Positions 11,533 to 23,022 of a DNA stretch of 64,000 bases are shown in pieces; within the stretch, counting starts at the first letter, position 1, and each line of letters starts with the position of its first letter. The notes below the pieces were generated by a model that saw nothing but the letters and a program-made list of their open reading frames with translations, ran no database searches and was not told the origin of the DNA. A program made the position numbers and the translations under genes. Origin of the DNA: Massospora cicadina (taxonomy: Eukaryota > Entomophthoromycota > Entomophthoromycetes > Entomophthorales > Entomophthoraceae); contig JAKSZP010009319.1 of the NCBI GenBank assembly GCA_022478985.1, positions 62,001 to 126,000 on the forward strand, read 5' to 3'.

Positions 11533-12479
11533 GACCAGATTACCCAGCAAGACAGTTTTCAGAGGCAATTGCTTCTTCTCAAGACTAACTAACAATCCTA
11601 GTTTAGAGGTCCATCTTTCAGACTTAACTAACTCATTAGTTCAATAGTCCCCTTCTTTCTGCCACCTCTGTTGAGTGTGGTCCTAAAACTCCATGCTGTA
11701 CCAGGGCTATTTGGGCATCGCTGCCAGTCATAGTTTGGAAAACCTGTACTCCCCCATGTTGGGCTCTCTGTTTGTGATCAGAGCGGAACTTATTCATTCC
11801 TAGGAACTACTCATGGTGGATCTAGTTTCAGCCCATCTTGATTCTACCAACATATTTTAGCGCCTTAGACTAATTCTGGCGGACCCAGTTGCATCCTGAG
11901 CTGGCCCTGCTGGTGATAGTAGTGAACAACATCCAAAGATTTTGAGTGTGCCAAATAAAAATTGATTTTGTACTATAACTTACATTATTATATTATATTA
12001 TTTTTTTCTTTATTTTTTTTCATTGATGTTTTTTATATATATTTCTTTTTGTATATTTTCTAGTGCCAATTTTTAAGAAATTTGCTATGAACTCAGTTAA
12101 CTATATAACCATAAAGGATATTTTTGATTGTATAAGCATTATGTTGGCAACTTTAAAATTATTTTTTTGAGAGGCCTATCCATAAGTTATCCAGCTTATT
12201 TCAGCGCCAAATCCATGCGTGTCACAGTAGGATACTTTAACCCCAATTTTGAATCTTCTTATGGGCGGTCATTTCTTATCATCATACGCTTTATCCTGTA
12301 TCATTTTCCTAAGGGTTTTGGCAAACGCTTGGGATTGTAAATTGATCATAATGTTAGATAATTGATTTAAATATTGGTCAGGACTCATCCCCAAAGTTAA
12401 CTCCAATGCTGAGTATAGAATTGGTTAGGCGGCTTTTCTTCCATAGAGCAATTTGAAGGGTGGTTTCCCAGTTGAGGAA

Positions 12480-13190
12480 TGATAGCTGACACTATAGGCA
12501 AATGTCACCAAACTTAATTACAAAGCCCAAGCAGTCGTTTTTCTTGCAACCAGCTTTTGAAACATAGCGGCTAATGCAGAACTCACTCTCTTAACTATTT
12601 CAGTTGTCTTCAGCTGATATGAGAATGATATAACCCCTTTGATCCCCATCAGTTCATACAACTGGGGTATGACATAGGATGTAAAGTTCACTCTATTATT
12701 ATTCAGGATCACTTGGGTCAGCCACGCCAATGTATGACGTAATCCAGAATAAATTTATCAGTATTCATTGCATTGAACCAAACCATAGCCTTGGTTTAAA
12801 TCCATTTGGTCAGGTGATCAATTGTGATTATAATATATCACATTCCTCCAGTGATTGTACTTAAAGGTCCCATGACATATATTGATACTGTATGCCAGGT
12901 GAACCCTGGTTGCACAAACTAATATCCAGCCACATTTTTGCATGGCTTGTGGAGCTGACACTCTGTATAACAGGAAAGGAAATCCGCCATATCATAGTTT
13001 AACAATTCACAATAGTAATATTGGCAAATGTTCTCTAAAATTTTCTTGAGGCCACCATGGCTGATAACCTCATGAGCAGCACAAATTATTTTTATTTGTT
13101 TGAATGGTTTCAGGAGCGGAAGCCTATTATCACTTACTAGTTTGAATAACTGTCCATTCTTTTGTTCTGTTCCTATATGGCTTTTCATAA
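12480..13190 (-). pseudogene. Element C: integrase zinc finger and core, broken
   Basis: The frame at 13188-12919 has the HHCC finger (AAHEVISHGGLKKILENI then LSCYTECQLHKPC). The core is recognisable in pieces at 12790-12880 (THLTKW-like) and 12730-12518, where ILNNNRVNFTS stands for the DNGTNF block and the catalytic Asp is Asn, and ending ALAAMFQKLVA near the C-terminal helix. The 11540-12480 stretch to its left should be the integrase C-terminus and is too decayed to read. No chromodomain is visible. Confidence 0.78.
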
Positions 13191-13379
13191 CACCATTTTA
13201 ACTTCTGATGGCTTGTTTTCCAACTCTCCTTTCACCATTCGTTTGAATAGGGCATCAGCACAATCTTGTACTGCAATAATCGCCAGCAGTTTGGATAACC
13301 CATCAGTGTTTTTTTTATCCCCTGGCGCAATGTTTGATTTAATAATCATACGCCTGCAATTTTAAGCTCATCGTGCTAG

Positions 13380-14660
13380 TTTCCCCTCAGGTTCTCTTAA
13401 GTTATGCAACCAATGGAGAGATGCATGATCAGCTACAACCTTGAAATGTGTCCCATGAATATAAACATGAATTATTTGCAAGCATAGTTAACTGCAAGAC
13501 ATTTGCGCTTGGTGACTGTATAATTCCTTTCAGCCTTGGTTAAGGTAAGGCTGACATATGCCACTGGGTGCTCTTCACCTTGTTCGTCCACTTGACTATG
13601 TATGGCACTTATCGCCATGAGCAATGCATCTGATTGTTTAATAAGCAATTGGTCAAAATCTGGATATTTGAGTATTGGGCTTGTCATCAAGTATTGCCGT
13701 ACTTCATTAGATGCTCCTTGGTCAAGTCATTTCAGTCTGCCTTTTCTGGATTCTTAAGAAGATGGAATAATGGATCTGCTTTTTTTCAAAGTCCTTAAGA
13801 AAACGGCAATAATAACTGATTATTCCTAAAAAGATTTGGATATCAAACACTTTTTAGTGATGACATCTGCTCAATAGCATTGATTTTTTGTATTTGAGGT
13901 TGTAATCTATCTGTGTTTATAACGAAGCCTAAATATTTTAACTGATTTTTAAAGAATGACACTTTTGGGGCTTTTTTGATTGGCAGCAGCTAATTTCTTG
14001 AATACCTCCTCTAAGTGTTGTAAGTGCTCTGTAATGTTAGACTAAATATAGTGATGTTATCTAGATAGATAAGAACACATGACACTTTGAGGTCACCTAA
14101 GATGGCATCAATAGCTTGTTGAAAAGTTGCAGGGGCATTGCACAAGCCTTGAGGCATCCGTGTAGGTTGGTAAAGCCCTTGTGCCATTATTATGGCACAC
14201 TTCTCCTAATTCTCAGGCGACATGTCAATCCGCCAATACTCTGAGATGAGGTCCATCGCTGAAAGGAATTTAGCCACACCTTAGAGGTCCAATGCATCAT
14301 CAATTTGCGGCAAGGAATCAGATTCTTTTTTGTGATTTTATTAAGACAGCAATTTTTGATTACAACTTTGTTTGTTCCATCCTTTGTTTTGACAATTAAT
14401 ATTAGACTAGCTCATGGGCTGGATGAAGGCAAAGCAATCCGTGCTACAATAACTTTTCTATTTCTTCAGCAACTACTGCCTCAGCAACTTGGGACCTTTG
14501 AATAGGTCTCATTATAATTGGAGCAGCTTCTCTGGTGTCAATTTGATGAATCACGTTTTCCCTGCACCCTATATCATGGTCGTTTTGCGCAAAAATAGTC
14601 CAGTATCATTTGAATAAAGCCAATATTTCATTTTGCTGATCTTTGGTTAATCCTGACAAT
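13380..14660 (-). pseudogene. Element C: reverse transcriptase and RNase H, broken
   Basis: RT motif A reads FLSAMDLISEYWRI near 14270-14225 and the PQGLCNAPATFQQAI block lies near 14160-14110. The YxDD box is YLDN (14056-14067), losing one catalytic Asp. The thumb, ending in FLG-like sequence, lies near 13950. RNase H follows in the frame at 13690-13472, with HPVAYVSLTLTKAERNYTVT and KRKCLAVNYA; its first Asp block reads IKQSDALLMAI. Stops are frequent. The arrangement matches elements E, F, G and H domain for domain. Confidence 0.82.
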
Positions 14661-15229
14661 TATTTTTAAGCAATTGATGTATGAATGCTTCCAGATAAAT
14701 CTGGTAATTCCATTTCATTTAAACTCTCAAATTTGTGGAAGAAATAAAGCTCTATAATAAGGGATGAATTGGGCAAACACAACTACTTGATTTTGCTTGA
14801 TTATCATCAGCGTTTTTCCCAGATTGGCTAATAGGATACAAATTTTCCCATGACCAGGAGTTAGTATTCCTGGAGATACCCAAGGTTCAATTCTTAATCT
14901 TCGCTGAGAGCCTTAATTTTGACATATAATTGCTCAGAAGTTTTCAGCTTCACTCCAATATTGACAACAGTCTGCATCCCAGGAAGTATGATTAATTCCT
15001 TTTTTACTCAGATTGGGATCCCTCAGTTTTTGTTCACACATTTTGGTAAAGGCTGAAACTTTTTTACAACTAGTTTATAACCAATGGGAAGGACACCATC
15101 CTTATATTTCACTTTTATAAAGTTATTTCTCTGATTTAGGGGGCATCCCCCTTTCAATGATAGATCAATGGTAGCTTCTGGCCCAAGATTGTCAGAGTAC
15201 TCTCCTCAAAGTCACACTTTACTCTATAC

Positions 15230-15500
15230 TTCAACATGAAGTCAGTGCCAGTGAGAATATCATATATTTGATTAGGTAGAACAATTGCTGGCTCAAACAT
15301 GACAATAGATCAAAAAAAGAGGCAAGGCACTATAAGCCCCGCAGGAAGTAGTAGGGTTGGGCCCAGATGTACCATACTGCTTTTGATGTGCTATATTCAG
15401 TGAAATCTTTAGACGTTTTACCAAATTGGTAGATACAACATTGATTGGTGCACTGCTATCAATAATAGCCCACATTTTCACTCATTTAACCAAAATGTCA
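15230..15500 (-). pseudogene. Element C: aspartic protease remnant
   Basis: The frame at 15481-15293 reads WAIIDSSAPINVVSTNLVKR. Elements F and G have IDMGSPINVISSRLMKK-type sequence in the same place, so the active site (usually DTGS) is DSSA here. The tail CGAYSALPL also matches the RAYSSLPM block of element G. Partner proteases in the window show that the family order is gag, protease, RT. Confidence 0.72.
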
Positions 15501-15959
15501 TCATAAGTACATTCAGAGTAGTGAGAAATATTGTTTACTGAATTTATATTGGCATCAGTTGCCAAATCCAGAGTGTGAATAATTTGGGATAATATATAAG
15601 GAAATGAATCCTTGATGGTAGTAATGGGATTTGAAACGTTAACATTTTCCAACTTTGTCTTTAGCAATTCATCATGGTTGTCAGCATCTTGGGCCTTTTC
15701 CAACAGTTAATGAGTGTAGGGTCAAGAAACTTTGATATAATTTTGGGATTAATTGCATTTGCCTTCAATCGAGTTATTACATGGATATTTAAACCTGTGA
15801 TCTGCTGGGGAGAATTGTAAACAGCACATCTATTAACAGGTCAGAGATATTGATTTTGTCAAGCTTGTCTGGGGGAACTGGGCAATCTGTGGATCTAGAT
15901 GGTTCCTCATCTAGACAGCAGGGCCTTTTCCTGACTCCTCATAGGCATTGTTTTCCTGG

Positions 15960-17210
15960 AAAAAGTTTACCTGATCCTTTGTTTTCTTAGTCCAGCACTG
16001 AGCAGCATAGTGTCCAGTACTTCCGCATCTTTTAAAAAGTGATGAGCGGTGCATTACTAGGCTATTTTGGACCATTGGGTTTATTTCCCATTAAATTGGG
16101 GAAATCCTTTTTAAGCTCAGTATTTTTTGCCAAATTTGAGTTAAAAGGCAGTTGTTTTACACTTTAATTTAGTGCATCAAAAGTGGAGGCCAATTCTCTC
16201 AGGTGCTCCACCAGTTGAAAAAAGGTATTATTATTGGTGAAGGTTGATGTCATGGTTTGGTGTAAATCCAAATAAGATTGGAGTGCTACCTTTATGGCAA
16301 TGCGAGCATCAAAATTGCTCAGGTTGTTAGCTCCCATCAGGATTTGCACTTCTTTATAGAAATGGTCAGAAAATTCTCTTAAGGTTTCATCTTTTTGGAA
16401 TTGTATTTGTATGAAACTCCTGCTTTCGGTTAGCCATTTATTTAGTGATGCCAAATTTTTTTCTTAATCACATTTTTTACCTTCTTATATGACAAATTTT
16501 CCTTGCATGTGGGATAATATCAAGTTTAGACAAGTGGTATCTAAACAATTGATAATAATAACTTCTTTTTGGTAATCACTGCAACTGAACATGATCATTT
16601 CAAACAATCTGAAGAAAGCTGGGGCATTATCCCAATGAAAGAGTGGCAATTTTGGGGTGAGTCAAAATTTCCCAGTTTCCACAGTCTCATTTGCAGGACG
16701 AGTAGTGTGGTTAGCCATTTTATCACCAGTTGACGTGTTGTTGGGTCATCACTAAAATGACAACATAGGCACTTGAAATATTTTGTGTAGGCTTAATGCT
16801 CTCTATATTGCTTTCATCTTTGTAAAGGTCCTGTCCCCAATCTCAGTTTCCACATGAATACAAGTACATTGATGTTTTTTTAATTCTTGTACTTGTTCCT
16901 GAAGCTGACCATGTTTCTCCCATAATAGCTGATTTTTCCCAGACTCAGCTTAGAAATTTTACTTTAAACAGGTGTAAATCCTTATCCAATTTTAATATAA
17001 CTACTCTAACCTAGATTTTTCCTGAATAACTCAGTATTAACTTCAGTGATAAGGTTGACATATTCTTCCACCTTGGTAATGTGATTCTCCATTCTGAATA
17101 AATTGGCATGAGCCACCAACATTAGAGTGGTCTGGTTCACATTCTTCAGCTCTATTTCAAGCCTCTGAATCTCACCCTGAACAGAAGACATGGTGTTATT
17201 TTTTGACAAG
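15960..17210 (-). pseudogene. Element C: gag, coiled-coil start, capsid and zinc knuckle
   Basis: Starts with a 67-codon frame (17209-17006) rich in heptad-like leucine, isoleucine and charge (GEIQRLEIELKNVNQ), suggesting a coiled coil. The capsid-like helix region is at 16454-16164 (RSFIQIQFQKDETLREFSDH then FYKEVQILM). The zinc knuckle CGSTGHYAAQC reads on the minus strand near 16025-15990, with the first Cys pair partly lost. Unlike F and G I see no collagen-like tract. Gag would package element RNA into particles. Confidence 0.72.
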
Positions 17211-17222
17211 ACTCAACTACAC

Positions 17223-17239
17223 CCCTGTAGTGAGCACCA
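17223..17239 (-). other. Element C primer-binding site
   Basis: On the minus strand, two bases after the LTR end, TGGTGCTCACTACAGGG. The same 17 bases follow the 5' LTRs of E (33838) and F (36312). TGG fits the complement of a tRNA CCA end. I cannot name the tRNA from the sequence alone. Confidence 0.85.
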
Positions 17240-17241
17240 AG

Positions 17242-18090
17242 TGTAAACTTTTGGGTATTTTACTGCACAGGTTGGTTGTAAACTTAATATAAGCATTAGC
17301 TTTATGGTGACAACTAGTAGGTTGAGTCTTCACAATAAGTGGTAATGAGTCCACCCTGGCAAACTGTACTTAAAAATAACTAGGGACTTTTATTCCCTTC
17401 AATTATCAATATAGAAGTAAATATAATAATTATATTATTTTAATTCTGTTTTTTATTAGAGAATGCTAGGGGTTTTTTATATGCAGAAGGCAGACAACTT
17501 TAAGATAATTTTCTGAAAATCAACTGATTAGTCTCCTGGAAATTCTGAACCTTAGGAGTAACTTCCAATAATGGCAAATGCTTTTGTCTCAGTTAAACCT
17601 CAGCAGTGTAATCCTTTCACAGATCAGCAGCCATCCCCTTGTGTTAAAAATTGTACATAGATGGTCTGGGGCTGTGTTACCTGATTACAAGTACTAATTA
17701 CTGCCAAAGCAAGCGTTAAGATGCTTTGGTAGCTTCATAAAAATGTCCCTAATTGTTCAGCGCCTCTGCTTGAATGATCCACTATGGCAATCTGACTGTT
17801 GGAAATTTAAGCCCTCATTGAAATGCTTAATTAACATTGTTGAGGTGATCCCCAATGAAATATTAATCAGAAACCAATCATCAGATTATATCCTTTAATC
17901 AATTATGACTAATAATTTAATTGGGGATGATCCCCACAAAACATTAATAAAACTAATTATCAGATTATATCCTTTTGGTTATTTATGACAAATAATTTAG
18001 TAACAACCATCAAACAATAGATTGCTTTAACAACCTTCAAAATTCTAATTGGCAAGAAAGATGGATAATGTGGTCAACCAAATTCTAACA
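17242..18090 (-). repeat. Element C 5' LTR
   Basis: 849 bp, uninterrupted. On the minus strand it begins TGTTAGAATTTGG and ends GTTTACA. A TATA-like CATATAAAAAACCCC (minus, near 17485-17470) is followed by CTAATAAAAAACAG, giving the promoter/polyadenylation layout of an LTR. Confidence 0.92.
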
Positions 18091-18095
18091 GGAGC

Positions 18096-18740
18096 CCATG
18101 AGGTTAATATTTAGATGTTTTTGATAAGACGGAATGAATGCAAATCCTATCAGCCTTATAGGTCCTTAGCTACCTACTAAGTTAGTTAAACATAATTGGA
18201 CCTGGAATACCATATCAATACACATCATAGGACTTGTCAAGAAATAAGTATGACTGGACAATAAGCCATATATCTGATAAATCATATTTTATTAGTTAAG
18301 GTGAGCCTTGAGATTTTGGTGGTAAATTATGTTAACTGAAAGCAAATCAATCAAAGCCTTAATTAGTTCAGCAAATTATAAATTAATTGCTGAAGGAAGC
18401 TTCAAGATTTGGGTAAATTATGTCAACCCAGAGCAAGTCAGTAGAAGTGATATTAGTTTTGTAAATAGAGTGAATTCTGACAAAGCCAAAAGATGTGGCA
18501 GATTCAGATGAGTTTCAGTGAACAATTTATAGCTAAGCCAAAGGGTCAAAACTGACCAAAGCAACAAAGATATGAGGTGAAAGCAAATACTTGAGGAGAA
18601 GGTCTTTTTGAGAGAGCAGTGAGAAGGAAAAGGGTTGGCAGAAGTAGTTCGTTATTTTATATAGTGAATAAACCAGTATCTGTTGGGGTAATAGCTCCTT
18701 ATTATTACATTATTGTCTATTAACAAGGATTGGCAATCTT
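18096..18740. other. Non-coding stretch, possibly LTR-derived
   Basis: Joins 4800-5113 when C is removed. It contains TTTTATATAGTGAATAAACC near 18655-18675 and ends CTATTAACA (18716-18724), which looks like an LTR promoter and end, but I find no partner copy. Nothing coding is recognised. Confidence 0.3.
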
Positions 18741-18744
18741 CATA

Positions 18745-19650
18745 TCACCCATCCATCGCTCAGTTGTGCTAAACCTGTGCAATCAGCCTAGCAGATTTAA
18801 TCAATACTGCCAAAAGTTAACAGGACTCTTTCTAGTTAGTTATTTTAACCATAGTTATATCCTCGTAGACATTGATCATTTAACCAGGTGGTCAAATACA
18901 ATCCCATTTGTGATGTCAGGGTAATGACCACTACTAAATTTGTCATCAAAGATTATACATTAGCATGGATGCTTATAAGTTATACCGGTGGATAATGCAA
19001 CCAACCTCACCTCAAGGATAATTTTCAAGCTAAATTAGCTTATGGGAATCTGAGGAGTCCTTACTACCCATACCATCCTAATACTAATGGGTTAGTCAAA
19101 CTAGCCAATAAAACCCTTGAGCAAGTCCCCACAGTTTTATAGCTGTGTCACCTTTCCTATAGGCTCTGTACATCAGGCCCACTATATTTTCAAATAATAT
19201 CAGCCATCATAGCGCTACCTGGTTTTAGCACTTCAACTTTTCTATGGTTAGCTACCCACTCCACCTCCCCTTTTGCATTCCATTGTGGATGAAAAAGATA
19301 AGGCTGACCCAAAAAATGTTTATAATCAGCTGGTTGATAAATCAATTAAGATACAGATCAAAGCTTATGGGGTATCTATAGTAGGCAAGATCAGTTTAAA
19401 AGAGTGCAGACAATTAGCATCAAGTAATATTATATATATAAGGAAGGTGACAGACTAGTTTACTGCTATATATATGTGGTTGGAAATACAGTATAATGGT
19501 GACCCTATGGAAAGGAGCTTGCTTAATTTTAGGGAAGATGGCACCCAATATTTATACCATCAGGTACAAAACTGATGGAAGAGTCATTAATAAGGGTTTA
19601 TGCATATTAAAACCCCATTACAACGCCTGACTATTGACATAATAAGATAT
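18745..19650 (+). pseudogene. Fragment D: integrase core of a Ty3/gypsy element
   Basis: The plus-strand frame at 18730-18924 reads SYILVDIDHLTRWSNTIPFV, the first catalytic Asp region. Further along, with stops, YYPYHPNTNGLVKLANKTLE (about 19057-19120) is the third block, with the catalytic Glu replaced by Lys (LVK for VE). The C-terminal region continues with decay to about 19640. No RT or LTR belonging to it is visible on either side, so it is an isolated fragment of roughly 0.9 kb. Confidence 0.7.
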
Positions 19651-20074
19651 CTGAACCATGAGTCAAGTCAAGGTGGTGATATGTTGTGTAATATGTTGAC
19701 TTGGCTTGGACTTACATATAATTTTGATCCAACTTACTCTTAAAATTAACCCGTTTATTAGTTGAGTATATTTTTATAGCTTGCAGATGTATATGAGCCT
19801 CAATTGTCCACCCAAATCCCTTGACCAGCCCTGAATTGTCACGCCAGGTTCCCCATCACCTTTATGAAATCCTTTCAGATTTAAATGCCATTATATCAGT
19901 TATACTCATTATCAATTGTACTTTAAAAATCAGGATACTATTGCTTTGGGGCTGAGGAATCAGCTATAAATAATCTATAAATCAATTCTAAATAGATTAC
20001 CACATTCTATCTGAACTAAGTTTATTTTTTATGGGGTAGCCTCTGGAATAGACAATTTTATACTAGAGGCTGAG

Positions 20075-20960
20075 TGTAAGCCTTGGGGAACAACCCTTGA
20101 AGTTAAATTTGGAGAAATTATTTTTAACCAAGGAAAGAAGAAGCTGGTGGTCATCCCTCTTGTCACCCTTGGAGATTTAATGCATATGGTAGATAAGAGT
20201 GGGTAATAGCATATCCCCAATAATTGCACCTCTTCCTCCTCTGCTCATCACCCAAGGGTTGGTGAGTAAAATTCAGGAGGTGTATCAGGAGGTGACTGCG
20301 GTTAGAAATATCACCAGTGGAAGGTAAGCAGCAATTGTCCCTGAAAGGTGCCCACCACCAGTTCAAGTTATGCCAGCAGAAAGTGAAAGGTGAGCAGCAA
20401 CTGTCCCTGAGAGGTTTTACCAGTTCAAGTTATGCCAGCAGAAAGAAATCATTCACTGGCAAAGTTCAATCAATAAATGTTATTCTCAGATTCAAAGATC
20501 CCCATCTGCTCTTCCCCGCCATTGGTATTATGAATGAGCCCATCCCCAACAGGTACAGGTATAACAAACCCCTTCCCTACCCAATGTGACTTGCCATATG
20601 TGTCCTGGCTATGGGTGCAACCTACTGACCGCTGGAGGAGTTGTCACCATCATGCCAAGTGCAATCCCATCAGAATGAATATTCTCACTAGCAAATTTGA
20701 TACTGATCTGACCGGGCAGGTTAGATCCATCAGGATCGGCAACTATTTAGAATGTCATTCCAGATGACCAAATCAACACATTTTTTCCAACAGCAGTGTG
20801 CATAGCCCAATTCCCCATTCAGAGTGAATATTGGGCAGCAGGCCTAACAGGTACCACCATTGCACCACTTTCCCCTTTCTGCAATATAATTTAAATAAAA
20901 AGTTTTAAAGGATCCAAAGTTATTTGTAACTCCAAGGAGTCTACCACATATCCAGTGACA
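20075..20960 (+). repeat. Old solo LTR related to family A
   Basis: Starts TGTAAGCCTTGGGG and follows the order of the A LTR: the GTGGTCATCCCTCTTGTCACC block, ATATGGTAGATAAGAGTGGG, and at 20570-20670 the segment CCCAATGTGACTTGCCATAT that parallels CCCATTGGGACCTCCCCTAT in A. Similarity fades after about 20700, so the right limit is a guess. It is much more diverged than the three other A LTRs and contains a tandem duplication they lack. Confidence 0.55.
20317..20444. repeat. Tandem duplication of a 62-66-bp unit
   Basis: Two copies (20317-20382 and 20383-20444) sharing AGCAGCAA(T/C)TGTCCCTGA and CCAGTTCAAGTTATGCCAGC, inside the old LTR. Confidence 0.9.
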
Positions 20961-21412
20961 ACAATTTCCAACTTTGGTAATCCCTGGATAGTACGTGTGG
21001 TGGCCCTATCCCCTTTTTCATCCATCAATATAGATGCCTGTACCTGAGGTATTCTGGCCAGTGTTTTGGGTGGTAACCTATCCTGAGGGCCAGCGCAGCC
21101 CTATTATTATCAGCATGCTCCAGGGCACTGAGGGCTGATCACCATGTAGAATTTCTATATAAAAACTGGTAGATTTAAAACCATGTTTGTATATGAAGGC
21201 GCAGTGGTTTGAGAAGATTTTGTAAGTCCCAGCAGAGGCCTTGACCTGTGCAGTAGTATGTAAAGTCTGCTCACCATATATCATAAATTTTGGACAAGTT
21301 TAATGCTATATCTACAATATTATTATTTTCCCCTGGTCCCATCCTGAGGGAAGCTAATTTGACCCAACTTGTTCAATAACACTACCCTCCTCTCTTGGTT
21401 GATCCTCTAAAC
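20960..21412. other. No recognised content
   Basis: Intermediate composition between the old LTR and the MITE. No convincing coding similarity. Confidence 0.5.
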
Positions 21413-21575
21413 CAGGGGTGCTTAACCAGGAGTCCACAGACCCCCTGGGGGTCCATGGAAATCCATACATTCATAAGTGATGGAAAAGGTAGATTTCAGT
21501 TTGAGGTTAGTGAGAATAAAGATAATGAATTGATTTTATAATCCAAGCTCATGGACCCCTGGTTGAGGACCCATG
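21413..21575. mobile_element. hAT-type MITE
   Basis: 163 bp, starting CAGGGGTGCTTAACCAGG and ending in its imperfect inverse (reverse strand CATGGGTCCTCAACCAGGGG). Both flanks carry the perfect 8-bp duplication CTCTAAAC (21405-21412 and 21576-21583). Terminal CAGGG and 8-bp duplications are hAT superfamily hallmarks. It has no coding capacity and would need a transposase in trans. Confidence 0.85.
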
Positions 21576-22282
21576 CTCTAAACCGTTCACTCTACTGCCC
21601 CTTACAAGCCTATAAGGTACCACTGACCCATTCGTAGATATAATTGGTATCGGCTTGTTTTTTTTGGCCGTTGGTGCTCGCGGTGAGCGGGTATAATTTC
21701 CCACGGAGCTGCGATCCCAGGCTTCTGCAGCGCCACCACCGGTACCCTCTTATATCCAACCGATGGAATTGGTACGCCAACGTAACTTTAAACTTTACGG
21801 TTGATAAAACTCGATACTTTGGGTAACCCAGATTTAATAAATTTTACCTAGGTTTAGCCTTCAGTTTGCTAGTTTGTTCAATCAGATCCCTTATATTTAA
21901 CCTGTAGACCTTGGGGTGGGCTAACTTGAAGGATTCGGTTTACCGCAGTATTACGTTACAGGTTGTTAACCTAGCTTCGATGAGCTAACGCCATGAAGCG
22001 AGCTCATCGATGAGGTTTGACTTTGAGCCGACGTCCAAAATCGAAAGGCAGTCACTAACTGATCTAGTTGGGGAGTTAAAAATGGGGCAGGTGGTGGATC
22101 TAAATTTAGGGGTTTGGTTAGTAACGTTACCGCAGATGGATTGTATGGAAAGTTATTATTGAAACGGTTTAAGCTGGTTGGATCAACCCTGCGAAGGGTT
22201 TAATATCTATTGAGGTGCTCGGTTAATGGGTGGGTAAGTTCGCATTTACAACCGAGTTAAGGGTTAGGTTGGATTAAAGCTT

Positions 22283-22334
22283 TTTTTAGCACTAGGTGGT
22301 CCCAACCTAAAGGGGGATACACCGATCTAAGGTG
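22283..22334 (-). mobile_element. 5'-truncated LINE tail, 52 bp
   Basis: Minus-strand retrocopy ending in A: the plus strand reads TTTTTAGCACTAGGTGGTCC and onward. Flanked by GGATTAAAGCTT (22271-22282) and GGATAAAGCTT (22336-22346), a near-perfect target duplication. It shares the block with 37690-37739. Confidence 0.7.
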
Positions 22335-22579
22335 GGATAAAGCTTTAAATAGATTTGGATGAATTTTTGAAATGGGGTTTAATAGGTAAGGGAGGTCACC
22401 GAGTTGAAGCTGCAGGTAGGCTAGATGCTTAACGTAATGAATTTAAATCTGAGTATCAAGTGTAGGTTATAAGATATATCAATAAGCTAGTTTATAGGGA
22501 GGACCGATGCGCATACTTTAGTTTAAAGTTTAAAAGGGATGGGTATTTTAGGGGGGTTAGTTTAGTACAGATTTATTAA

Positions 22580-22680
22580 GTGGTCCACACCGACCCCCAG
22601 GGGTCCACGGAACCGCTGAGGGGCCGTGGTAATTTAAAGTCAAATTGGGGGTCCATATGGACCTCTTTGGAAACCATTGA
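22580..22680. mobile_element. Second MITE-like insertion
   Basis: About 101 bp bounded by ATTTATTAA on both sides (22571-22579 and 22681-22689). Its inside carries CCCCCAGGGGTCCACGG and GGGGGTCCATATGGACC, similar to the first MITE (CCCCCTGGGGGTCCATGG). The terminal inverted repeats are weaker than in the first copy. Confidence 0.55.
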
Positions 22681-22814
22681 ATTTATTAAATGTCAATAAA
22701 AGTTACTTAAATTTTAAAATGGTTTATTCTTTCTTAAGTCACCATCCACCATTCATGACATCGAAGTTAAACTTGTAACTGCCATCGTGCAGCTGTGTAG
22801 TTTTCACTTGAGGG

Positions 22815-22887
22815 TCCGCCGGCGAAATAATATAGAGGGAAGAGATCCGCCGGCGAAATAATTTAATGGGAATGGATCCGCCGGCGA
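22815..22887. repeat. 31-bp minisatellite with CGCCGGCG core
   Basis: TCCGCCGGCGAAATAA recurs at 22815, 22846 and 22877, spacing exactly 31. The third unit is split by the SINE and resumes at 23023. The core CGCCGGCG is a palindrome. Confidence 0.88.
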
Positions 22888-23022
22888 TAAGGGTGGTTAG
22901 CCGAGTGGGTAAAACTGCTTCCACCTCTAGTGCAGGTTTTGAGTTCGAAACCTGTACTGGCTAGAAAACATCCTCGGTGTGGTATATTTGTCCCAAGGTC
23001 GACCCGCCTCGAATAATTTTTT
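22888..23022 (+). mobile_element. tRNA-derived SINE
   Basis: 135 bp with a pol III A box (TAGCCGAGTGG, 22898-22908) and B box (GAGTTCGAAACC, 22941-22952) at tRNA spacing, a 3' part unlike tRNA, and a terminal T run (TAATTTTTT). It is flanked by a perfect 14-bp target duplication, GGATCCGCCGGCGA, at 22874-22887 and 23023-23036. The T stem and acceptor do not pair properly, so it is not a working tRNA gene. SINEs are transcribed by pol III and mobilised by a LINE reverse transcriptase; a poly-T rather than poly-A end is less usual. Confidence 0.8.

Larger units (their letters stand above)
5114..18090 (-). mobile_element. Ty3/gypsy element C, full length, split by element B
   Basis: Minus-strand element with LTRs at 17242-18090 (5') and 5114-5243 plus 10815-11520 (3', interrupted). 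Flanks are AGAGC (5109-5113) and GGAGC (18091-18095), a 4/5 match for a 5-bp target duplication. Internal order on the minus strand is PBS, gag with a zinc knuckle, protease, RT, RNase H, integrase, PPT. All frames are broken. No chromodomain is visible, and its PBS is shared with E and F, so I place it in their lineage rather than with A and B. Confidence 0.9.

Noticed and set aside
22891..22963. Genuine tRNA gene
   Set aside because: A and B boxes are present, but the T stem and acceptor do not pair and the sequence lies within a 135-bp unit with its own 14-bp target duplication, so it is a SINE head.
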